Positions 1 through 5,056 of a stretch of 5,174 bases of DNA are shown piece after piece; positions within the stretch are counted from its first letter, which is position 1; the number at the start of each line of letters is the position of its first letter. The DNA is from Maribacter sp. (GTDB taxonomy: Bacteria; Bacteroidota; Bacteroidia; Flavobacteriales; Flavobacteriaceae). The notes under the pieces are model-generated. The model ran no database searches. It saw only the letters and a list, made by a program, of their open reading frames with translations, and was not told the DNA's origin. Location of the stretch: the NCBI GenBank assembly GCA_018679695.1, contig JAHHKH010000215.1:1-5174 (forward strand), given 5' to 3'. The position numbers were made by a program, and so were the translations under genes.

Positions 1-459
1 CTCGATTTCGGTTTTGTGCGCTTGGCCCGCGTACCCAAAGGAATTGAGCTGCGTCCTGTTTTCGAAGACACCTTTTCAGTGGTTTTGCCTAAGGACCACA
101 AACTGAATGTTAAGACATTCAAAGGAGTAAATGAACTATCGGCTGAAAGTTTTATTCTTTTTTCCCAGGATTACAGTCCGTTATATTACGATACGATCAT
201 GAGTATCTGCGAGGAAGCAGGATTCACCCCTAAAATATCCCACAAGTCGGTACACGCCCAGACCATTTTCAAACTGGTGGAAAATAATATGGGGATAGCC
301 ATTGTTCCGACCTCTTTGCAACATGGCTTTCAAATGGACGTGAAATTCATACAACTTAAAAGAATTCCTCAAAGAGCGGTCCTTTCGGTTATTTGGAAAT
401 CGGACAATAGAAATCCAGCATTACAGCATTGCATTGACCTACTTTTTAAGAATACATGA
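1..459 (+). CDS. LysR-type transcriptional regulator, C-terminal effector domain (5' truncated by window edge)
   Basis: The reading frame is open from base 1 to the TGA at 457-459 and gives about 153 residues. This is roughly the C-terminal half of a usual LysR protein of about 290-300 residues, so the N-terminal winged helix-turn-helix is outside the window. The visible part reads like a LysR periplasmic-binding-fold effector domain. It has the entry strand LDFGFVRL, then FSVVLPKDHKL (the common 'plv.vlp..HpLa' strand), FILFSQDY, and the hallmark VHAQTIFKLVENNMGIAIVP segment, where the ligand-binding lobe normally carries 'G.GialvP'. Proteins of this family bind a small-molecule inducer and control nearby genes. 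The inducer cannot be read from sequence. The nitroreductase gene follows 32 bases downstream on the same strand and is a plausible co-transcribed partner or target, which is inference. The GTG at 16 is not a real start, because homology runs upstream of it. Confidence 0.87.
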   Translation, partial: LDFGFVRLARVPKGIELRPVFEDTFSVVLPKDHKLNVKTFKGVNELSAESFILFSQDYSPLYYDTIMSICEEAGFTPKISHKSVHAQTIFKLVENNMGIAIVPTSLQHGFQMDVKFIQLKRIPQRAVLSVIWKSDNRNPALQHCIDLLFKNT

Positions 460-491
460 ATAAGTAGTAGTTTTAAGCAAAAATTGCAAAT

Positions 492-1046
492 ATGATTTTC
501 AAACTTATCAAGGAAAGACGTTCGGTTTTCCCTGCACAATACAATGGTAAACCAATAGCTAAAGATGTTATCGACCGTATTTTGGAAGCAGCAAATTGGG
601 CTCCTACCCACAAAAAGACCGAACCTTGGCGTTTCAAAGTGTTATTAGGGGAATCCAAAGAGAAATTAGGACAGTTTCTTTCAGAAAAATACCAAGAAGT
701 TGAAGAACGTCCTAAGCAGATAAAAACTAAAAAGCTTTATCAAAACCCAATTCAATCTGCAGCTGTAATTGTTATCTGTATGCAGCGCGATGCCAAAGAA
801 AGTCTACCAGAATGGGAGGAAGTTGCCGCCGTTGCCATGGCTGTTCAAAATATGTGGCTTTGCTGCGTGGAATTGGGAATAGGATGCTATTGGAGTTCTC
901 CAGGACTCATCAATTATATGGATGAACATTTTGAATTAGCCGAAGGTGAAAAGTGTCTCGGATTCTTCTACATGGGTCATTATGATAGCGAAATACCAGA
1001 CGGAACACGAAGCCCGATAACAAACAAAGTGGTATGGATGGATTAG
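492..1046 (+). CDS. Nitroreductase family protein (short, YdjA-like, FMN-dependent)
   Basis: The 184-residue product starts at ATG 492 and has the compact length of the YdjA-type nitroreductases. These are FMN enzymes that usually work as homodimers and use NAD(P)H to reduce nitro groups, quinones or related acceptors; the natural substrate is normally unknown. Visible signatures are the N-terminal ERRSV at 8-12, where the basic residues contact FMN phosphate, and WAPTHKKTEPWRF at 36-48, the family's 'aP..k..qPWrF' flavin loop. EEVAAVAMAVQNMWL at 109-123 is the conserved dimer-interface helix, followed by GIGCYWSS at 129-136. LGFFYMGH at 156-163 and a C-terminal basic RSPI at 173-176 complete the fold. 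No signal peptide is visible, so the protein should be cytosolic. The start has no clear Shine-Dalgarno site, as is usual in Bacteroidota. A perfect dyad GCAA-AAA-TTGC at 477-487 ends 4 bases before the ATG. The stop interlocks with the convergent DUF456 gene. Confidence 0.93.
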   Translation: MIFKLIKERRSVFPAQYNGKPIAKDVIDRILEAANWAPTHKKTEPWRFKVLLGESKEKLGQFLSEKYQEVEERPKQIKTKKLYQNPIQSAAVIVICMQRDAKESLPEWEEVAAVAMAVQNMWLCCVELGIGCYWSSPGLINYMDEHFELAEGEKCLGFFYMGHYDSEIPDGTRSPITNKVVWMD

Positions 1047-1558
1047 TTGAAAAAAGGGAATAAATCGGCCTTATATTCCCAGGCCTGGAAGATAAAAAGC
1101 CCTAAATAAACTATAGTTACCACGAATTTTAGGAAAGTCCCGGTCAAAAACCCAATAAAGGAACCAAATGCGGCCTTCGTAGCCGTTTTTTTGTCGGCCT
1201 TGTTCATGAGTTCGCCAACCAATGCCCCTACAAAGGGCCAGATGATAATCCCAATAGGCCCTAAAATGGGAAAAAAAAGAGCTACCAATAATCCGATCAT
1301 GGTACCGAACATTCCTGCCTTCGTACCACCGAATTTCCGGGTTCCCACAGCGGGGATAATGTAATCCAATGTAAACACGACTAATGCAATGGCCAGGGTA
1401 ATTCCCAAAAACCACCAATCATTGGGGATAACCTTGGTAAGCGATAGGACCAATAACCCCACCCAGCTTACAAGGGGGCCCGGTAGCACCGGAAGAAAAC
1501 TCCCCAATATCCCAACGAACATAAGTATGAAACCTATAACCAGTAAAGTAATATCCAT
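1043..1558 (-). CDS. DUF456 domain-containing integral membrane protein
   Basis: The chosen start is the ATG at 1558-1556, giving 171 residues beginning MDITLLVIGF. A TTG three codons upstream (1567) is possible but would only add MNS. The sequence is strongly hydrophobic, with likely membrane segments near residues 3-24, 28-47, 49-67, 84-110 and 143-160. DUF456 hallmarks are visible: a PVLPGP turn after the first helix (23-28), DYIIPAVGTRKFGGTKAG at 65-82, then glycine-rich helices with IIIWPFVGALVGELMN at 104-119. DUF456 proteins are inner-membrane proteins of unknown function; the glycine-rich packing suggests close helix association. This is the only minus-strand gene here. It is convergent with the nitroreductase (stops share TTAG, 1043-1046) and divergent from the lipoprotein gene, so it is probably a single-gene transcript. 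Family assignment is confident; function is not. Confidence 0.93.
   Translation of the reverse strand: MDITLLVIGFILMFVGILGSFLPVLPGPLVSWVGLLVLSLTKVIPNDWWFLGITLAIALVVFTLDYIIPAVGTRKFGGTKAGMFGTMIGLLVALFFPILGPIGIIIWPFVGALVGELMNKADKKTATKAAFGSFIGFLTGTFLKFVVTIVYLGLFIFQAWEYKADLFPFFN
1050..1080 (-). terminator. Terminator-like hairpin inside the DUF456 coding end
   Basis: Read on the minus strand, GGGAATA (1080-1074) and TATTCCC (1062-1056) form a perfect 7-bp stem around an 11-base loop. A run of six T follows at 1055-1050. This has the shape of a factor-independent terminator for the minus strand, but it sits within the last codons of DUF456, ahead of the TAA at 1045-1043. On the plus strand the same stem lies 9 bases after the nitroreductase stop but has no T-run after it, so there it would act only as a 3'-end hairpin. 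The stem is AT-containing and only moderately stable, hence the modest confidence. Confidence 0.4.
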
Positions 1559-1686
1559 TGAATTCAATTTTTTTGGTAAGACGAAGATAAGTTGTATTTG
1601 TTACACTATTGGCTAAACTTCCGGGAATAAGCCATTACACAGAATTTCCCCAAAAAATCGTAATTTCCGACCTAGAAAGAGGGTCC
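1559..1686. promoter_or_regulatory. Divergent intergenic region, presumed to hold promoters for DUF456 (-) and the lipoprotein/ruvC/hemW block (+)
   Basis: These 128 bases separate two head-to-head genes, so transcription starts in both directions are expected here (inference from layout). The best Bacteroidota -7-like match (TAnnTTTG) is TATCTTCG on the minus strand at 1589-1582, with one mismatch and no convincing -33 TTG. No good plus-strand match was found. A perfect short palindrome TTCCGGGAA sits at 1619-1627. A frame open from TTG 1609 runs into the lipoprotein, but its extra 26 residues precede an obvious signal peptide and are not protein-like, so I treat this stretch as noncoding. 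Confidence 0.35.
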
Positions 1687-2169
1687 ATGCGAAAGTTTAT
1701 AGCCATAATGTTTTTGTGTAGCTGTTTTTCTTGTGTTTTATTTGAATCCAAGGAAAAAAAGACCCAGGAATTGGTCAATAAGGAGATGCTTGCCATTGAT
1801 TGGAATGATGTTGACAACTATCCTTTATTTGAAAGTTGCGACGAATCGACTTCGAAAACAGTTCAGAGGGAATGTTTTGAATCGGAATTATTGATGCACT
1901 TTTCAGCTACCTTGCAAGAATTTGAATTTGTAATAGATCCTGGAGTCGATCATACGGTCTTTGTTGACTTTTTAGTTGATCAGGACGGTAAGATAACTGT
2001 CGTCAATATTGGGAAGGACAAACGTATTGATGAGTTGATGCCCGAATTCAATGGGGTTATTTCACAGAGTTTAAGAAATTTGCCACCATTGGCACCGGCA
2101 TTGAAAAGAGGGATTCCTGTAAGTGCCAAATTTAGAATACCTATTGTACTAAATTCAAACAACGAATAG
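1687..2169 (+). CDS. Putative lipoprotein with a TonB C-terminal-like domain
   Basis: The start was set at ATG 1687 because the residues that follow form a signal peptide: MRK, a hydrophobic run (FIAIMFL), then cysteines. The resulting protein has 160 residues. L10-C11-S12-C13 is a plausible lipobox with lipidation at C13; C16 is an alternative. A charged linker (about 20-35) leads to a domain with the layout of Bacteroidota TonB C-terminal-like proteins. That layout is a 'W..V...P.FesC' lead-in at 39-51, a second cysteine at 63, the beta strand VFVDFLVDQDGKITVVNI at 91-108, then LRNLPPLAPALKRGIPVSAKFRIPI at 129-153. Unlike a true TonB it has no long Pro-rich spanning linker and appears to be lipid-anchored. 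A role in the cell envelope is likely, but no partner is known. It ends one base before ruvC, so the two genes are probably co-transcribed. Domain assignment is by eye and moderately sure. Confidence 0.8.
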   Translation: MRKFIAIMFLCSCFSCVLFESKEKKTQELVNKEMLAIDWNDVDNYPLFESCDESTSKTVQRECFESELLMHFSATLQEFEFVIDPGVDHTVFVDFLVDQDGKITVVNIGKDKRIDELMPEFNGVISQSLRNLPPLAPALKRGIPVSAKFRIPIVLNSNNE

Positions 2170-2170
2170 A

Positions 2171-2725
2171 TTGGTCAACGAAAAAATCATATTGGGAATC
2201 GATCCAGGAACTACCATTATGGGGTTTGGGATCATTAAGGTGGTTAATAAGCAAATGCAGTTCATTCAGATGAATGAATTAATGCTTAAAAAATATGACG
2301 ATCCCTATACCAAACTAAAGCTTATTTTTGAACGTACCATTGAATTGATTGACACATTTCACCCTGATGAAATCGCAATTGAGGCACCTTTTTATGGTAA
2401 GAATGTACAATCGATGTTAAAATTGGGTCGTGCGCAGGGAGTTGCTATGGCGGCCGGCTTATCCAGACAAATTCCTATAACAGAGTACCTGCCAAAGAAG
2501 ATAAAGATGGCTATAACCGGTAATGGGAATGCCAGTAAGGAACAGGTGGCAAAAATGTTGCAGAGTACTTTGGGCCTTAAATCACTTCCAAAGAATTTGG
2601 ATAGTACTGATGGACTGGCAGCGGCCGTATGCCATTTTTACAATGAAGGAAGGTTGGAAGTTGGTAAGGGTTATTCGGGCTGGGATGCTTTTGTAAAGCA
2701 AAATGAAGGAAGAATCAAGAAGTGA
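2171..2725 (+). CDS. ruvC: Crossover junction endodeoxyribonuclease RuvC
   Basis: RuvC is the dimeric Holliday-junction resolvase that makes paired nicks in junctions processed by RuvAB during recombination repair. The 184-residue product is slightly longer than E. coli RuvC (173). The RNase H-like active site is complete: D11 in LGIDPGTTIMGFG, E71 in AIEAPFYGKN, and D144 and D147 in NLDSTDGLAAAVCHF. GNGNASKEQVAKML at 117-130 is the typical DNA-binding/helix region. The C-terminal tail GYSGWDAFVKQ resembles other Bacteroidota RuvC proteins. The start is TTG at 2171: an in-frame stop lies at 2150-2152, there is no ATG before the catalytic Asp, and V-N-E-K-I-I-L matches the usual N-terminus. 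The start lies 1 base after the lipoprotein stop, and the gene's own TGA overlaps the hemW start. No ruvA or ruvB is in the window. Confidence 0.97.
   Translation: MVNEKIILGIDPGTTIMGFGIIKVVNKQMQFIQMNELMLKKYDDPYTKLKLIFERTIELIDTFHPDEIAIEAPFYGKNVQSMLKLGRAQGVAMAAGLSRQIPITEYLPKKIKMAITGNGNASKEQVAKMLQSTLGLKSLPKNLDSTDGLAAAVCHFYNEGRLEVGKGYSGWDAFVKQNEGRIKK
2706..2710 (+). promoter_or_regulatory. Possible Shine-Dalgarno site for hemW
   Basis: AAGGA lies 11 bases before the GTG start of hemW, inside the 3' end of ruvC. Such sites are weakly used in Bacteroidota, and the spacing is a little long. The GTGA overlap also allows re-initiation, so this site is only supportive of the GTG start. Confidence 0.3.
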
Positions 2726-3861
2726 GCGGAATATATATTCATATACCCTTTTGTAAACAAGCATGCCACTATTGCGATTTCCATTTTTCGACCAGTTTGG
2801 CTAAAAAAGAACAGATGATTTCTGCCTTGAAAAAGGAAATGGTTTTACGAAAGGAGGAATTTAAGCATGAAGTTGTAGAGACCATTTACTTTGGAGGTGG
2901 AACACCCTCCGTATTGCGCATAAGTGAAATCAATGATTTAATCCACACAGTTTATTCCAATTATCAGGTTGCGGAAAAGCCGGAAATAACGTTGGAAGCC
3001 AATCCAGACGATTTAACCCGGGAAAAGCTGAAAGAACTGTCCAAAAGTGCAATTAATAGATTGAGCATAGGTGTCCAATCTTTTTTTGATGAGGATTTGA
3101 GGTTGATGAATCGCGCTCACAATGCCAATGAAGCGGAAAAAGGCATCAAAGAGGCAATTCGTTATTTTGACAATATATCCATTGACCTTATTTATGGGAT
3201 TCCAAAGATGACCAAAGAACGTTGGCAAAAGAACATTGCCAAAGCCCTTTCCTATAATATCCCCCATATTTCGAGTTACGCCCTAACCGTGGAACCTAGA
3301 ACGGCCTTAGCTGATTTTATTAAAAAAGGCAAAGTACAACCCCTTGATGAAAAAGAGGTCCTGAGCCATTTCCGAATACTATATGAAGTTCTTACCCAAG
3401 AGGGCTATGATTGTTATGAGGTTTCCAATTTTGGGAAACCCGGGTATTATTCCAAAAACAATTCCGCCTATTGGTTGGGTAAGAAATATATGGGTTTTGG
3501 TCCTTCGGCCCATTCCTATGATGGCACCACGAGAAGTTGGAACATTAGCAATAATCCAAAATACCTTCAGGCAATAGCGAAGGATGAGTTGCCTCGTGAA
3601 ACCGAGTTTTTAACGAAAGCCGATAAGTACAATGAGTACGTAATGACGGGTCTGCGAACCAGTTGGGGCATTTCTTTGGAAAGAATCCAAAATGAATTTG
3701 GTGAAAAGTATAGTGGCCATCTAAACCAACAGGCCCAGAAATATTTAGAGAATCAACTGTTGATTCAATTCGAAGATAATTTGGTGGTCACAAAAAAAGG
3801 AAAGTTTTTGGTAGACGGAATCGCTTCAGATCTTTTTGTGGTAAATTTGGACCTAAATTAA
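2722..3861 (+). CDS. hemW: Radical SAM family heme chaperone HemW
   Basis: HemW binds heme and a [4Fe-4S] cluster with S-adenosylmethionine and is thought to deliver heme to target hemoproteins. It is a relative of the HemN coproporphyrinogen oxidase but is not itself that enzyme. The 379-residue length is normal. The radical-SAM cysteines C11, C15 and C18 form CxxxCxxC, and the next residues are D19-F20 rather than the further Cys of HemN, which supports HemW. Other landmarks are GGGTPS at 58-63 (SAM binding), EANPDDLT at 92-99, RLSIGVQSF at 113-121, DLIYGIP at 155-161, GFGPSAHSY at 258-266 and the HemN C-terminal region at about 290-370. The HemW HNxxYW motif appears here as NNSAYW (246-251), so its His is missing. 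The GTG start overlaps the ruvC stop (GTGA), and MSGIYIHIPFC is the expected N-terminus. Confidence 0.97.
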   Translation: MSGIYIHIPFCKQACHYCDFHFSTSLAKKEQMISALKKEMVLRKEEFKHEVVETIYFGGGTPSVLRISEINDLIHTVYSNYQVAEKPEITLEANPDDLTREKLKELSKSAINRLSIGVQSFFDEDLRLMNRAHNANEAEKGIKEAIRYFDNISIDLIYGIPKMTKERWQKNIAKALSYNIPHISSYALTVEPRTALADFIKKGKVQPLDEKEVLSHFRILYEVLTQEGYDCYEVSNFGKPGYYSKNNSAYWLGKKYMGFGPSAHSYDGTTRSWNISNNPKYLQAIAKDELPRETEFLTKADKYNEYVMTGLRTSWGISLERIQNEFGEKYSGHLNQQAQKYLENQLLIQFEDNLVVTKKGKFLVDGIASDLFVVNLDLN

Positions 3862-3868
3862 GTTGTCA

Positions 3869-3882
3869 TTCCTGTACGGGAA
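3869..3882. repeat. Imperfect palindrome in the hemW-cyclase gap
   Basis: TTCCTGTACGGGAA is a 14-base inverted repeat with a single T/G mismatch pair around a GTAC core, starting 8 bases after the hemW stop. It begins within GTCATTCCTG, which resembles the start of short dispersed intergenic repeats seen in many bacterial genomes. As an RNA hairpin it would be short and has no T-run, so it is not a convincing terminator. It could be an operator half of the cyclase promoter region or chance. Confidence 0.3.
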
Positions 3883-3911
3883 GGAAAACCGAGATTAAAA
3901 ACGGTTAGCCA

Positions 3912-3923
3912 TGTTCATGTACA
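3912..3923. repeat. Second imperfect palindrome upstream of the cyclase gene
   Basis: TGTTCATGTACA is a 12-base dyad of form TGTnCATGnACA, with 10 of 12 positions symmetric, ending 24 bases before the cyclase ATG. Its position suits a regulator-binding site, but no recognised regulator motif or clear Bacteroidota promoter accompanies it. Chance occurrence is quite possible. Confidence 0.25.
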
Positions 3924-3947
3924 GCAGAGTCTAAATAAATTCAGCAT

Positions 3948-4700
3948 ATGATCGCATCGATAAAAGTTAATAATAGAAACCATAAGATAGATTTATCGAA
4001 TCCTTTGGATATTTCAATCCCAATGAAGGGTAATACCTCCGATGTCAATGCCTGGTACAAAAAGCACTCACGAATAGAACCCCACACCGAAGGGGAATTT
4101 GTAGGATCGGTTTCTGAGGGGGCAGCCATAAACTTCAACCATATTTGGTTTAGTCCCCATGCACATGGTACGCATACTGAATGTGTTGGCCACCTCACTG
4201 AGGAATTTCATTCGGTCAACAAAAATCTAACGGAATATTTCTATTATGCTGAGGTCATTACCATTGCACCTGAAAAATTAAATGAAGATTTTGTGATCTC
4301 GAAAAAGCAATTGCAATATGCTTTTGGCAACAAAAAAAGAGACGCGGTAATAATCAGGACACTCCCTAATCTCCAGGATAAAGTATCGAAGCAATACTTG
4401 AACACCAATCCACCATATTTAACTGAGGAAGCGGCCCAGTTCTTGTCAAAAAAAGGTGTTATGCACTTGCTTATCGATTTGCCTTCAGTTGATAAGGAAA
4501 GGGATGGAGGGGCACTTCTGGCGCATCGGGCATTTTGGTACGTTAATGGCAAAATGCGTAAAAATGCAACGATTACTGAGTTGGTTTTTGTAGGTAACAG
4601 CATCGAGGACGGCACCTATTTTCTAAATTTACAGCTAGCACCTTTTGAGAATGATGCATCACCGAGCAGGCCCGTTTTGTACAAAATATTGGAATCATGA
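3948..4700 (+). CDS. Cyclase-family metal-dependent hydrolase (kynurenine formamidase-like fold) with variant metal motif
   Basis: The 250-residue product starts at ATG 3948. It begins with the family's opening strand (IDLSNPLDISIPM, 14-26), followed by INFNHIWFSPHAHGTHTECVGH at 61-82, DLPSVD at 177-182, LLAHRAFW at 190-197, ATITELVFVGN at 207-217 and a closing DASPSRPV at 236-243. Known members include bacterial kynurenine formamidase (KynB, about 210 residues) and other Zn- or Mn-dependent hydrolases. Their signature is HxGTHxDxPxH. Here the aligned stretch is A72-H73-G-T-H76-T-E78-C-V80-G-H82: the first His is Ala, with His on either side (71 and 73), Asp becomes Glu, and Pro becomes Val. 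No other kynurenine-pathway gene is near, so kynurenine formamidase activity is not claimed. No signal peptide is visible, so it should be cytosolic. Its TGA overlaps the DUF4260 start as ATGA, suggesting coupled translation. Confidence 0.92.
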   Translation: MIASIKVNNRNHKIDLSNPLDISIPMKGNTSDVNAWYKKHSRIEPHTEGEFVGSVSEGAAINFNHIWFSPHAHGTHTECVGHLTEEFHSVNKNLTEYFYYAEVITIAPEKLNEDFVISKKQLQYAFGNKKRDAVIIRTLPNLQDKVSKQYLNTNPPYLTEEAAQFLSKKGVMHLLIDLPSVDKERDGGALLAHRAFWYVNGKMRKNATITELVFVGNSIEDGTYFLNLQLAPFENDASPSRPVLYKILES

Positions 4701-5056
4701 AGACTTTGATCAAGTTGGAGGAATTGATGCTATTGGTGCTGGGGATATTCATGTTCGGATTGCTGGGGTATCAGTGGTGGTGGTTTTTGGCACTGATCCT
4801 AACTCCCGATATTGGCATGCTGGGCTATCTTTTTGGAAAGAGGTTAGGGGCTATTACGTATAATTTGTTTCATCATAAAGGATTGGCCATATTTTTATAT
4901 TTTGTTGGCATGTACTTCTCTTTGTCCATCATTCAGTTGGCTGGCATTATTTTATTTTCCCATGCTTCTTTAGATAGGGTATTTGGTTATGGATTAAAGT
5001 ACAATAAGGGATTTAAGTATACCCATTTAGGGGAAATTGGGAATAAAAATGGATAG
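4697..5056 (+). CDS. DUF4260 domain-containing small membrane protein
   Basis: The 119-residue product starts at the ATG overlapping the cyclase stop (ATGA, 4697-4700). Hydrophobic stretches at about 10-25, 27-43 and 62-88 suggest three or four membrane segments. DUF4260 landmarks are LTPDIGMLGYLFG at 35-47, GAITYNLFHHKG at 51-62, the SHASLDRVFGYGLKY block at 88-102 and FKYTHLG at 106-112. These conserved Asp, His, Tyr and Arg residues at membrane edges hint at a catalytic or binding role. The function of the family is unknown. The 3' end overlaps the next gene by 8 bases. Translational coupling with the cyclase on one side and the next membrane protein on the other suggests they are made together. 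Confidence 0.92.
   Translation: MKTLIKLEELMLLVLGIFMFGLLGYQWWWFLALILTPDIGMLGYLFGKRLGAITYNLFHHKGLAIFLYFVGMYFSLSIIQLAGIILFSHASLDRVFGYGLKYNKGFKYTHLGEIGNKNG

Noticed and set aside
434..450. TACTTTTT at 440-447 as a Bacteroidota -7 element for the nitroreductase
   Set aside because: The final G of the consensus is missing, and the nearby TTG copies are too close to act as a -33 element.
1559..1567. TTG start of DUF456 at 1567
   Set aside because: An in-frame ATG nine bases downstream gives a normal N-terminus directly at the first membrane helix, so the TTG is unnecessary.
1619..1627. TTCCGGGAA palindrome as an operator shared with TTCCTGTACGGGAA at 3869-3882
   Set aside because: The arms are only 4 bases and the spacers differ (1 versus 6), so common origin or function cannot be supported.
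1609..1686. N-terminal extension of the lipoprotein from a TTG at 1609
   Set aside because: It would place 26 non-hydrophobic residues before a clear signal peptide and leave almost no room for divergent promoters. ATG 1687 explains the sequence better.
2642..2712. Direct repeat AATGAAGGAAG, two copies exactly 60 bases apart at the ruvC 3' end
   Set aside because: Both copies encode an ordinary NEGR in the RuvC C-terminal tail. It is short and most likely coincidence.
3936..3943. TAAATTCA as a -7 element for the cyclase
   Set aside because: It matches only part of the consensus, ends 4 bases before the ATG, and lacks a TTG at the right distance.
3941..4198. Long minus-strand open frames across the cyclase and other genes
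   Set aside because: They are antisense to well-supported coding sequence, show no family features, and follow from codon use on the true strand.
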